Origin: Sipunculus nudus
Taxonomy: Eukaryota > Annelida > Sipuncula > Golfingiida > Sipunculidae
NCBI GenBank assembly: GCA_026874595.1
Contig: CM049313.1
Coordinates: forward strand, 47,748,159-47,812,158
Direction of reading: 5' to 3'
Length of the DNA: 64,000 nt
Shown here: positions 48,601 through 59,364 of the stretch, piece by piece
How the letters are laid out: each line of letters opens with the position of its first letter
Position numbering within the stretch: position 1 is the first letter of the stretch
Position numbers and translations under genes: made by a program
Notes under the pieces: model-generated
What the model saw: the letters and a program-made list of their open reading frames with translations, nothing else
What the model was told of the DNA's origin: nothing
Databases searched by the model: none

Positions 48601-49290
48601 AACAACTAATGCATTTATCACCATGATTCTTTGCGTGCACATTGATCATGAAGTGTTTCATCATTTCCTGTAGACTGGTGGCGCCACCTGCATTTTTTTC
48701 AATATCTGAGACCTTCAAAGAAGAGGTTGTCTGTTAACAGGGCACAAATGGGCCTAGAATCATCATCTTGTCATCCTGGGAGGTCCATAAAAAATCTATT
48801 GGAATCCTAAAATTAGGTCTCTGTTACCCATATCCTCCGAGCTATGGAGCTCAAATGAACCCCCCCCCCCCGAATAATTAAAAAAATGGTATAAAAAGCC
48901 TCAGTATCTGAACAACTTATGTATTGATCACCATGATTCTTTGCATACATGTTCATCATGGAGTGTTTCATCATTTTCTGTATACTGGTGGCGACACCTG
49001 CGTTTTTTTTTTAATTTTTACGCATTTTTACTATTTTTGATTCCTTCAAAGATGTATTAAAGGGGCACAAACTGAACCTTTTGACCTAGGATCTTCTTTC
49101 TTAAAATCAAGGGAGGTCCATGAAAATTCTCCTAAGAAACCTTTATTTAGGTCTCTGTTACCCATATCCTCCAAGCATAGCTTCAGTTGAATGGGGATAC
49201 CACCTCAAATTTTTTACATTCAGATAATACAATTCGTTTTGTGAATGTCATCTTAGTCAGCTTAGCGTCTTCACCCATGGGTCACTTGTT
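45663..49290 (-). mobile_element. Pearl/HINE-like array with GGTGGCGCCACC cores
   Basis: 'TTTTTAGCTCAGCTGACTG' near 45672 and 'TTTTTAGCTCAGATGACTG' near 46003 are hairpin-end signatures, each followed by a GTCCGTC microsatellite. The opposite end (GCGTCATGACCCATGGGTC) appears near 47490 and, degraded, near 49265. Between them, core units with 'GGAGTGTTTCATCATTTCCTG' and 'GGTGGCGCCACCTG' recur near 45972, 46318, 46510, 46753, 46972, 47818, 48047, 48651 and 48958. The array is probably two or more elements, nested or abutting. No protein is encoded. Confidence 0.6.
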
Positions 49291-49299
49291 CGATTTGTA

Positions 49300-49776
49300 A
49301 TTTAAAAACGACGAGTTTCAAGCATAGAAGCTACCAGTTAGTTCCGAATATGTAAGACTTAATTGGCTGAAGTAAAATTTTAATTTTAGGAAGATATAAA
49401 CTGCGGCAAGGTGAAATATTACATGAGTCATGCTACAAGATAACGTAACATTACTTCATATTATAAAATGATAGCTCCGAACAGTCTGGATTATAAATAA
49501 TAAATAAATAAAATTATATTCAGAAATATATTAAGGTAAAGACCACATCCTAAGTCGCCTCTTCTGGAACCATGAAAGGGTGCTACAGGGGCAGGAAAAA
49601 TACAGATGGAACGGGGATGAGGCTATATGCATTGTTGTATGGACCTAGTTTGGTGTGTATACGCTGCCCGGGGACAGTGGTAGCAGCCATAGCCATGGCA
49701 TCTCGGCATATATGCGAAAAAAAACCCTTACAGTGCCGAGTGGAGAGGTCTCCAGCACTGTACTTTTACCACACAC

Positions 49777-49785
<9 letters not shown>
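49300..49785. other. Non-coding stretch
   Basis: A short plus-strand frame near 49572-49780 has no recognisable similarity and runs into the microsatellite. No other structure is seen. Confidence 0.4.
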
Positions 49786-49849
<64 letters not shown>

Positions 49850-49913
49850 AGGTCGAGTTACCCTCCGTTGTAAAGTGCTCTATGACCTATACAGACTAGG
49901 CCAGAGCGGTATA

Positions 49914-50053
49914 ACTCTGAAGAAAAACAACAAAGTAAATTCACAACAGTCTGTTTCACGGGATGCGACCCGATCGTCAGGTGAATGGAATTCTAACCAC
50001 GCATCCCGTGAAACAGACTGTTGTGAATTTACTTTGTTGTTTTTCTTCAGAGT
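49914..50053. repeat. Perfect 54-bp inverted repeat, 32-nt loop
   Basis: Arm 49914-49967 (ACTCTGAAGAAAAAC...GGGATGCG) is the exact reverse complement of 50000-50053. Conservation without a single mismatch implies a recent origin or gene conversion. Confidence 0.92.
49939..49986 (-). ncRNA. Hammerhead ribozyme (type I) fold
   Basis: Reading the minus strand from 49986: ATTCAC (stem I, 5' strand), CTGACGA (core box), T-CGGG, loop TCGCAT, CCCG-T (stem II), GAAA (core box), a short stem III of ACA/TGT (its first A is the last A of GAAA) closed by GAC, T as H17, and GTGAAT (stem I, 3' strand, fully complementary to ATTCAC). Both invariant boxes are present with the right topology. The oddities are a T-T mismatch at the base of stem II (positions 10.1/11.1) and a minimal stem III, the latter typical of Penelope-type and retrozyme hammerheads. 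Cleavage would fall between the U preceding GUGAAU and that G. Whether this copy still cleaves is not known. Confidence 0.72.
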
Positions 50054-50079
50054 AATATATATATATAAGTAGTAGGGTA

Positions 50080-51050
<971 letters not shown>

Positions 51051-51052
51051 TA

Positions 51053-51968
51053 ACAGGAACTCTCGGCCCCAGAGACACTCGGCCCGGAGACACTTGGCCC
51101 AAGCGACTCTCGGCCCCAGAGACACTCGGCCCAAGAGACACTCGGCCCCAGAGACAGTCGGCCCCTGAGCATGGGGACCTAGCGACACTCGGCCACGAGG
51201 CCGTCGGTCGGTCCCAGAGACACTCGGCCCACAGGTCCGATTCAAGCCCCGGGAAACCCCTCGTCAACACAATTGTTCCCGTAGTTATACTGAGTCGCCC
51301 TTGCCCATTTCAATGAAATTTTATTTAAATGTCTGGCTGAAGTTAAACCGTTACATCATTTTAATCTCCAAATTGTTCTTGAAATATTATAAAATATGTT
51401 TATGTTAAATGTATCCGATAGCATTTGCGTTAATTTTGTATTGTGTAAGACAGGACAGCAAAACTCTTTGCCAGGTCCTGAGAGGTTTCAATCAAATATA
51501 AACAAACAGTTTCTTTAATTGGAATTCAAATGACTGAGCAAAAAATGCCCGTCTTTCGAACGAATATAAAATCTAATTTAAAAGTTTTACACTGCCCAAA
51601 AAGCTGATGCATGTATACCGTAATTATAAACAAATATTCAATTCTTTTTCTTTCATTCATTCAGCCACCAGCATGTCCAACTGGCTTGGTAATGACTTCT
51701 TGGTTAGTTATTTATGGATATGCTCAATCAGTGGTCTACCAAACTTACTATGCACACAATGGTCATTGTTATGACTGCATGCACTCATCACTTCCATTGA
51801 GTTTACAAAGACGGCAACCAACCTTTAATCAAACTGTGGTAAATGACGTCAGTTTCTCTTGTTTTATCCGTCTGTTTCTTTATTCATTATATAAACCATT
51901 AAAAAGATTACTCCAGCGTAATACACAAAAAAATATGAATACTGAATTTATATGGATCCCATTGTTTA

Positions 51969-52063
<95 letters not shown>

Positions 52064-52150
52064 GTCTTTATCACTGCGGAGCGATTGTACAACATCATTT
52101 ATTCAGTCAGCTATATGAATTTCAAATAAAATGTTAATATGTATTAAAAT

Positions 52151-52194
<44 letters not shown>

Positions 52195-52662
52195 CATGAT
52201 ATACCATTATTTGGACTGTCATAGAATAATGCTTTTGATTTTTTCAGAATTATGCACGGTTTACTTTCATTATATCTGTATATATATATATTTGTAAACT
52301 TTGTGTGTGCATTATGTTTTATTCATAGAAAATTCAGCTTTTGTTGCTTAAATTCGTGGCATTCAAGTACCGGTATTTGTAGACGACCAAGGCACTACTC
52401 CATTCATGCCAAGTCGATCTAGCTTGTTACTATACGGGAACAAATGTGTTGACGAGGGGTTTCCCGGGGCTTGAATCGACCTGTGGGCCGAGTGTCTCTG
52501 GGACCGACCGACGGCCTCGGGGCCGAGTGTCGCTAGGTCCCCATGCTCAGGGGCCGACTGTCTCTGGGGCCGAGTGTCTATTAGGCCGAGTGTCTCTGGG
52601 GCCGAGAGTCGCATGGGCCGAGTGTCTCTGGGCCGAGTGTCTCTGGGGCCGAGAGTTCCTGT
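51053..52662. mobile_element. 1.6-kb element with 231-bp GC-rich terminal inverted repeats
   Basis: The arms 51053-51283 and 52432-52662 are inverted copies with only a scatter of differences; both ends read ACAGGAACTCTCGGCCCC outward. Each arm contains a short tandem repeat of a GGCCGAGTGTCTCTGGG-like unit of about 17 bp, plus CGAGGGGTTTCCCGGGGC. The interior is AT-rich, with long (TA)n tracts at about 51969-52061 and 52156-52190 and no recognisable transposase. No target duplication is obvious. It is probably a non-autonomous DNA transposon or fold-back element. Confidence 0.75.
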
Positions 52663-54550
52663 ATTCAAAAAAATAGTTTTGCCCCTCACCAGACCAGATA
52701 CAAAGGCGGGATCATAGCAGTTTGATAAATAAAGCGAAAGCATTCTCATAAAGAAGATTGGGAAAGAGTATACAAAAATCAGGCATTTACCTTTCCTTTT
52801 TGGCAAAACTGTTATATCGGTTGCCTGGTCGTGGTTTTAATTTGATATGAAAGTGCAAATATAGGCGCGGCTTGGTAATAAAATCAGGAGTGTTATTTAT
52901 ATATGCCAATTCCGTATGCAGCTTTTTATTGCTCAGTCGCAGGTCAAGTGGGTTTTACATTCCAATTGAGTATGTTGTCTGTCAATAATATGTGAAACCA
53001 TTGCTACAAGTTTATCTTTAGTTAGTCCGGGCATATAAGAGTATTTTAATGATTAAGTCATTACCCAAATATCGTTTTACTTTTATTATCAGCCTTTACC
53101 CTTAGTAGGCTAGGTGGGCATGCAACCCCGAATGATTGACCTGACCTAAGATAATTGAGGGATGATATACTACTCTCCGTGTGGTAGCACCTGTACATAT
53201 CCCATGTTTTTTTTCTGTTTTTTTTTATGGCACCTTACACCCCTATCGACATTTAAGACTATGCAAGCCTCACCCATGTTTGGGATCCCTAAAGCTGTAT
53301 GCTCCCCCAACAATTTTGCATACGCTGATTCGGCCACACTCCAGGGTTCATTCGTGCAGAAGTGACTGTAATGATTCAAATATTCATTGATGTCATCCCT
53401 GAATCTGGGCAATGCGCCGTATCCACACTAAAATCTAGCCGGTTCTTCATTGGCTCTTTACCGAAATGCTTCAAAAATGTTATAATTGCGCGAGTTATAT
53501 TGTAAACACTATCTTACTCGAACAAAAACACACCCAAAAGGGGATGAACGCATACCCCCTGATTGCGGTAACCTGAACTGTACAATATTACTATGAACAA
53601 ACCAGCTGTATGATGTAATACATACTGTTTACATATAACACTCAAAGTTTGACTCTCACACTACTCAAATGATCCTCAGCAGGCTTATTATATACAGACT
53701 AAACATATCTCACATACCTGTCATCACATTAAAAAATCTTATTGTGCAATCGGTTATTTTTTTTCATGATAAAAAATGTATGGAATTTAACTTAAAATCA
53801 GTTACAGTCTCATTGTGTTATCCTTTTATCCCAGCAAAATGTGAGACTCACTCAAAAAGCAACAGGGGTGGTATATAATGTGTGTTTATCTAATAAACCT
53901 TCCCCTGTACGACGCGGAGGCTTATTGGAGTTGATAAGTTAATTTCTATATTCATAATTTTGGAATGATTTGTTGGTAAACCTTCGTGGGGGGGGGGGGG
54001 ATTCTAGTGATCGTTCGCCGATTGTCCGTATCAAGTTAGTATGTATTATTTATTTCAGCTATTACTGATACTCCCACCAGACTATATCTTATATGATATA
54101 TAAAAAATCATCATTGTTCAGTTAATCCATTACATACAAATTTAATATCAATCATATCAACACGTAGGAATAAATATATTCTGAAAAAAAGTGAGATAAA
54201 TTTTCTCCAGATACGGATGACACGGGAAACATACAGCATGGCCTAAAAGAAGCAGTACGTCAACCATAATACCATTTCATATATAAATAGCTACACAATC
54301 ACATGGCGCAACAATTTTAAATAGTACCCATTTTTTAATAGATTCAAATATATGATAGAATATATAAACCGTTTTGGATGGGATCATTATAAGACATCAA
54401 TAAAATTAACCATAGTATTCATATTCACTTTAATAAATCTGTTTCGAGAGTACCTGATCAAAAGTATGGTTTAGAAGTTGCGGTCTGCAGGCTATCGTCA
54501 TATCGACCCTCTGGCATTACGACCACATTACTAGCGCCAGAGTGTAATTA
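52663..54550. other. Non-coding stretch
   Basis: A minus-strand frame at 53170-53412 (80 residues, '...LNHYSHFCTNEPWSVAES...') looks more protein-like than most, but I cannot assign it and see no splice context that decides it. A 12-nt G tract lies near 53989. Nothing else is recognised. Confidence 0.35.
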
Positions 54551-54599
54551 CATCTATGTCTGAGGAACGCATTTATGAAGATGCAAATATTTTTGTCAT

Positions 54600-54890
54600 T
54601 TCTGACAATGCTTCATGGCCTACAGGTAAACTGTCAATCGTTCCCATTCATAAAAAAGGAGATCGCCAGGTCATCAAAAACTATAGGCCTGTCTCTCTTC
54701 TGTCAAACATATCCAAAGTGTTTGAGAGGATTATGCAGAACAAGTTTTATAGTTATTTCATATCAAACAACATTCTGACAACAAAAAATTCTGGATTCAA
54801 AAAAGGTGATTCAACAATAAATCAGCTAGTGTGTGTCACTGACAAAATATACAGAGAGCTACAAATAATTGTTACAATAATCTTACAACA
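54600..54890 (+). pseudogene. LINE reverse transcriptase fragment
   Basis: The plus-strand frame contains SIVPIHKKGDRQVIKNYRPV, SLLSNISKVFERIM and NSGFKKGDSTINQLV, the fingers and early palm motifs of a non-LTR (Jockey-superfamily-type) reverse transcriptase. It stops before the catalytic Asp motifs. Flanking sequence is unrelated, so this is an isolated fragment. Confidence 0.8.
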
Positions 54891-54909
54891 TTACCCTCTT
54901 TTGTAAGAA

Positions 54910-55545
54910 TTCTATAAAATTTATCTTAAACGAAATGTAACAAAACAGATTGATTGTATCACATTTCATAGGTGGTCTCAGCTAAAGATCATACAATTAT
55001 CTAGAGACAATAGTTGACATCAAAATTTTACACATGTTTTTGCTCATGTACTTGCTCCTTGCAAGCCTATTTAGTACGTCACACACACGTATCTCCCCTA
55101 TCACATGTATCATTCGAATATGCCATCTTATATTATAATTATATTTACCTCAGGCCAATATGGAAGGCAATACCGAACCAGCCGTTTTATAAAATTTTAT
55201 CAAGCATGTTATAAACACACTCAGCCGTGCATAACGTATCACACGTGCCTCCGAATCGGTATCAGTGTGATGACATGCGTGGCCTGTTAATTGTATTGTT
55301 TTTCATGATTTCAAGTGCAGCTGAAAAAAGGGCGATTCTTCCGTCCTGTCAACAGAGTTTCAAATAATAGACAAGAGGATATAACCCTTTTACATTGTGG
55401 GGCGGGCTGAACTGCCACGATATCACGGGCTCTCCTGAGTGGCTGAATGAAACTATCCAATCCCCACACTCCGGTACAAAGAACGGGAGAGTGACAGTGT
55501 CACGGGTGAAATGCAATTTGCTCACGAAGGGAATGTGGACATACA
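54910..55545. other. Non-coding, 5' flank of the lectin-like gene
   Basis: No gene is seen. The last part is the region directly upstream of the TATA box at 55552 and would contain promoter-proximal elements. Confidence 0.4.
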
Positions 55546-55551
55546 GGCAGT

Positions 55552-55608
55552 TATAAAAGGTTCCCCGACCTCACCTCATACAACTTTCACTTGAAAGACC
55601 TGGACAAG
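55552..55608 (+). promoter_or_regulatory. TATA promoter and non-coding first exon (candidate)
   Basis: TATAAAAGG at 55552-55560, a likely start about 25-30 nt downstream around 55583-55590, and a strong splice donor (AAG|GTAAGC, exon end 55608). There is no ATG in the short exon, so it would be a 5' untranslated exon. It is placed to splice to the acceptor at 57310-57311 (CTTCAG), 12 nt before the ATG of the lectin-like gene. Confidence 0.55.
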
Positions 55609-56691
55609 GTAAGCTTTTTAAATACAGTTGTTTTTATTTTCATGGTCTGTTCAGTCATTTGCCGTCAATATCTCGTTAAATGAACCTTTATGTAAGACCG
55701 TTAAATAGAAATCTCTTTTATCGGTTGTTTTTACGCTCCCGAGGCAGCGGAAATCTTGCGCTTCTAAAGAAGCAACCGATTTTCACGCTGCCAGCTTTGA
55801 CCGTTTATGATATATTTAGACACCAGATGGCGGTTCGTTTTCCACTGAAATAAACGTGCGTATGATGTGACAAGCAGCCAATCAGATGCCAATAAACAAA
55901 CACTCGACAGGCATCCTGGCTCCGCCAATTGCTGCGCTTCAAGCGCCGCTTATTGAGTTTCCGGTCGAATTTAAATTGCTCCCTCTGCATTTTCGCATCA
56001 TCGACCGATTCGATTATGACATTATGAGTGTGTTAGCGTAGCCATGTATCTGTTGTCTGCAGAACTGAAACCAGCAAGCGAGGTGTGCACGCAGCCTTTG
56101 TTGTTACGTTTCGTTTGAATTACAGCTCACCGGCCGAGCATCCTATGTGCCCAAGGCCCTAAGCAAACCACGTCAGGGGCAATTCTCTCTGAGCCTGTGG
56201 CCTGTTCAGACGGTTACGCTGGGGATGAGCTGTCACTCAAAAAGAAATTAATATGATTGGCTCTGTGTATTCCTCACTTGGCTTTGTCTTCCAGCACAAA
56301 GTCTCATCTGTAATTGACAAAAATACAGTGCTCCCCTCTGGTGTTGCAATTCATGGTACGAGGTCATAACAAACAGCGCCTTACGATATAGGTAGTAGCC
56401 CTATAGGTAAAGCGCTGTGAAAAGAGCGTACACTAAAGAGGGTCAGAGAATGGTAAGTAGTTATGTAAGTTTCCGCGTGGTTGCAGTACCGACACTAAGT
56501 GCGACACAGTGAGAGCCGTTTTATATCTCTGTCAGAGCAATTTCATTGACTGGGCCAGTCTAGCCGGAAACAAACTCTGGAATATTTCAATCTGCCATCA
56601 GTTTATCCTGCCAATCAAACAGATGCGTAGGCAAAAACGTGGGCGACGTTTTAAGTGATTGGTCCACCTTTGCAAAGAAACTCAAATGTCT

Positions 56692-56746
56692 TATAAACAG
56701 GAAACGCCAATGATCATACACAGTTACCATTTTAGCCGGAAGAAAG
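56692..56746 (+). promoter_or_regulatory. Alternative TATA promoter and first exon (candidate)
   Basis: TATAAACAG at 56692-56700, a CCAAT-box-like GATTGGTCC near 56658, and a donor-like AAAG|GTAAAC at 56746/56747. The layout repeats that of 55552-55608 about 1.1 kb upstream. It could be an alternative start for the same gene. Confidence 0.4.
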
Positions 56747-57322
56747 GTAAACATATTCTCTATAATCTGTCGAACTCACTTGCACTGTATGATAAATAAG
56801 TGTCCAAGGATATTTTAACAGAACGAAGACATTCGATCGACATACGCTCCAATTGTACTTTAAACATAATTCTATTTATGCTGATTCTTGTTTTTTTCAT
56901 TTTGTGTATCAAGAACTTTTCGCAGGTCAAGCGGATGATCGAAAAGTTATCAAAGTATCTATAGTGAAATGAGAAGTAAATAAACATGTACAGGTTCACG
57001 AAATTGCTTTCAAGTAGCTTAAATGTGCTGGTAAATGGCCATTGACTTTTGCTTGGTTATGCTTTCCAATGGACCAATATTATTAAGACAGATGGCGTAA
57101 TGCAGTGGTCTCCCACATTACATTTGTTGTTCGTTAGTTAAAGACTCAAACTGCGTGCTTATACATTTTACCAATCACGAAATGTCTTGATATCATGACA
57201 AGTGAATCTTAAATGTTTTAAATATTTGAAATTAAAATATATTACCATTTGATATTTACATTTAATATTTATACCAAGCATTTATTTCACTTTGAACATT
57301 GGTGGTCTTCAGAATCTCTCCA

Positions 57323-57407
57323 ATGGCATTTCGTTTCGCCATTTGTATGCTCCTGATACTGGGGGTTAGCTATCATCAATGTTACAAGGAATTGCCACTT
57401 GGAAATG
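57323..57407 (+). CDS. Lectin-like gene, coding exon 1 (signal peptide)
   Basis: The acceptor CTTCAG precedes exon position 57312 and the ATG is at 57323. It encodes 28 residues: a basic residue near the start, the hydrophobic core AICMLLILGV and a small/polar stretch with a Cys before the likely mature start. The donor is ATG|GTAAGT at 57407/57408, phase 1. Confidence 0.75.
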
Positions 57408-57676
57408 GTAAGTCCGAAAACGGAACAGATAGATTTCGCAGCACAACTGGATTGATCAGAATACCATAATAAACAACTTAAAACAGTTTGAATAAGCTGC
57501 AACAATAGTTCAATAACTTATAGGGTTACAAATTCTGTGTATTTATTAATGTATAATTTTCGATAAAATGTCCAGCAAAGGATAGACATTACTTCAAATG
57601 TAGTTATTCTTAATAGATATTGAGTTGTGGGTTGCTTTGTCTCCGATCATTTCCTAATATATCCTCCTTTTTCCAG

Positions 57677-57947
57677 GTAACGGGCAGAAGTTTCACTACA
57701 ACTTCTGTTCAGATAAAAGTGGAGATGGCCTCGGCTTCATCATCCTGGATGACACTGCAGGTACCACAAAATGGCCGCAGGATAATCTGTGCATGGCCGT
57801 TCAGGATAATCCAACGTACAAGGGCAGTGAATACGTGGTTTTTGTTCAGATCCTGAACGACATTGGCTGGCTTGGTGTGAACTCAGGACATCCTGGCCTC
57901 GTGTTCAACATGGTGGATTCCGCTAACTATGATTTTTTGTTTCTCAG
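57677..57947 (+). CDS. Lectin-like gene, coding exon 2
   Basis: A polypyrimidine tract and TTCCAG acceptor precede 57677, and CTCAG|GTAAGA follows 57947. It encodes about 90 residues with no stop: NGQKFHYNFCSD, GDGLGFIILDD, DNLCMAVQDN, YVVFVQILNDIGWLG and ANYDFLFL, alternating strand-like and turn-like segments with two Cys. Leaves phase 2. Confidence 0.8.
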
Positions 57948-58403
57948 GTAAGATACACTTTTTTATATTGACACATACCCACACACACATATATATATAC
58001 GTATATATATAAAATTAGATATTAATTTCCATGTATTTTGCATCTTCATCTGTTACATGTTACGGTTGAACACCCAAATAACGGACACGTGTGGGCATTG
58101 ATGTGTGGGCATTGATTTATGCCTGTGGCCGGCAGAATTTATTTGTCTGAATGTATTTTATATGGGAGCTTCACGGGATAGACAAGTGCTCGTAATAGGG
58201 AGGTACAAGTAAAGGCCGGATTTTGTATCTTATGTTAATTCTGATCAATTCACCAAGATCAAATATAGTTACCAGATAAATAAAAAAACATAGGTCTAGA
58301 AAAAAATTAGATTAGCTCTTTAGGGTAACATGTTATTGTCTTATGAACAGGATAGAATCGGAACAAAAACAGAGTTGATAAAATGCATTTTTTTCACATA
58401 CAG

Positions 58404-58461
58404 ACCTCACCAGCCTCAATCTTGTTATGGGTATGGGTACGTCGTAAACGGCAATATGATT
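58404..58461 (+). CDS. Lectin-like gene, last coding exon, 5' part
   Basis: Acceptor ACATACAG at 58396-58403. The first base completes Arg, followed by PHQPQSCYGYGYVVNGNMI in frame up to the LINE insertion point at 58461/58462. Confidence 0.75.
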
Positions 58462-58929
58462 TTTTTTTTTTTTTTTTTTTTTTTATTCTCAAAAGACAAA
58501 TGATACAACAATTACACTACATGACATGACAAATTATATTACATCACATAAACAATGAATTACACAAGCAAACATAATTGAACATTGAGCTGACACTATA
58601 CAATTCACACCACAATACATATTACTCACAAGTTACAGTTACAGAAAAAAAACACATGCTATAAAATATTGATAGTTTCTGTGGAATACAAAGTCTTTTA
58701 ACTATGCATAATATATATTACTTTTTTTTACATGGATCCATAGGGACCTGTATTTATCTATGTATAAAAAAATAGTATTTACATCAAGGTGCTTCAGATC
58801 TAAACTGGTGTATGAGCACCTCTATGCATCTACATATACATATGCATATACATACTTCTATATACACATGAACGCTCATACACATATACACATATATATT
58901 TATTACATTAGTTTCAAGTTAATGACTAA

Positions 58930-59364
58930 TTAGTGCAAATGAGGTAACATTATGTTCCATTTCTTTACATGTAAGGACATTTTATCTTTACTTTGTGCAA
59001 CAGTATACTCAGTGTTTTGAACAGATATTATTCTACGAACAAAATCTGCAAAAAGGTCGACTTCGTGTTCTTTTCTATTTAAATACAGAGTAAGTTTATA
59101 TGTCAATATAATCTGATTGATTAAACAATTTTCTGTCCCTGGTAGAACTCCTAATAAAACTGTTTTCCTACTTATACCCGGCAGTGTAATACCTACTGAT
59201 TCTAACCACGATTGTATTTTAAAATATAGGTTCTTTGAAACAAAACATTCTAAAAATAAATGTGTTATAGTCTCATATTCAGTATGACAATATGAACAGC
59301 GTGGAGTATCGGACAATTTCCATTTATGTAACCAATAGTTAACTGCTAAATAATTATGTATCAC
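58930..59364 (-). pseudogene. LINE ORF2 C-terminal zinc finger region
   Basis: In frame with the RT after a single TAA. It contains VIHNYLAVNYWLHKWKLSD and CSYCHTEYETITHLFLEC (C-X2-C-X8-H-X4-C), the C-terminal zinc finger common to RTs of this group. Followed by a stop and the 3' UTR. Confidence 0.85.

Noticed and set aside
45663..49290. CRISPR-like regular repeat spacing
   Set aside because: Units are hundreds of bases long, diverged and irregularly spaced in animal DNA. They are tandem cores of a mobile element.
51611..52129. 172-residue plus-strand open frame
   Set aside because: Its second half is translated (TA)n (Ile-Tyr repeats) and the first half has no recognisable similarity. It lies inside a non-autonomous element.
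53170..53412. 80-residue minus-strand frame as a host exon
   Set aside because: Composition is somewhat protein-like, but I recognise no family, and the plus strand is open over the same bases. Left unassigned.
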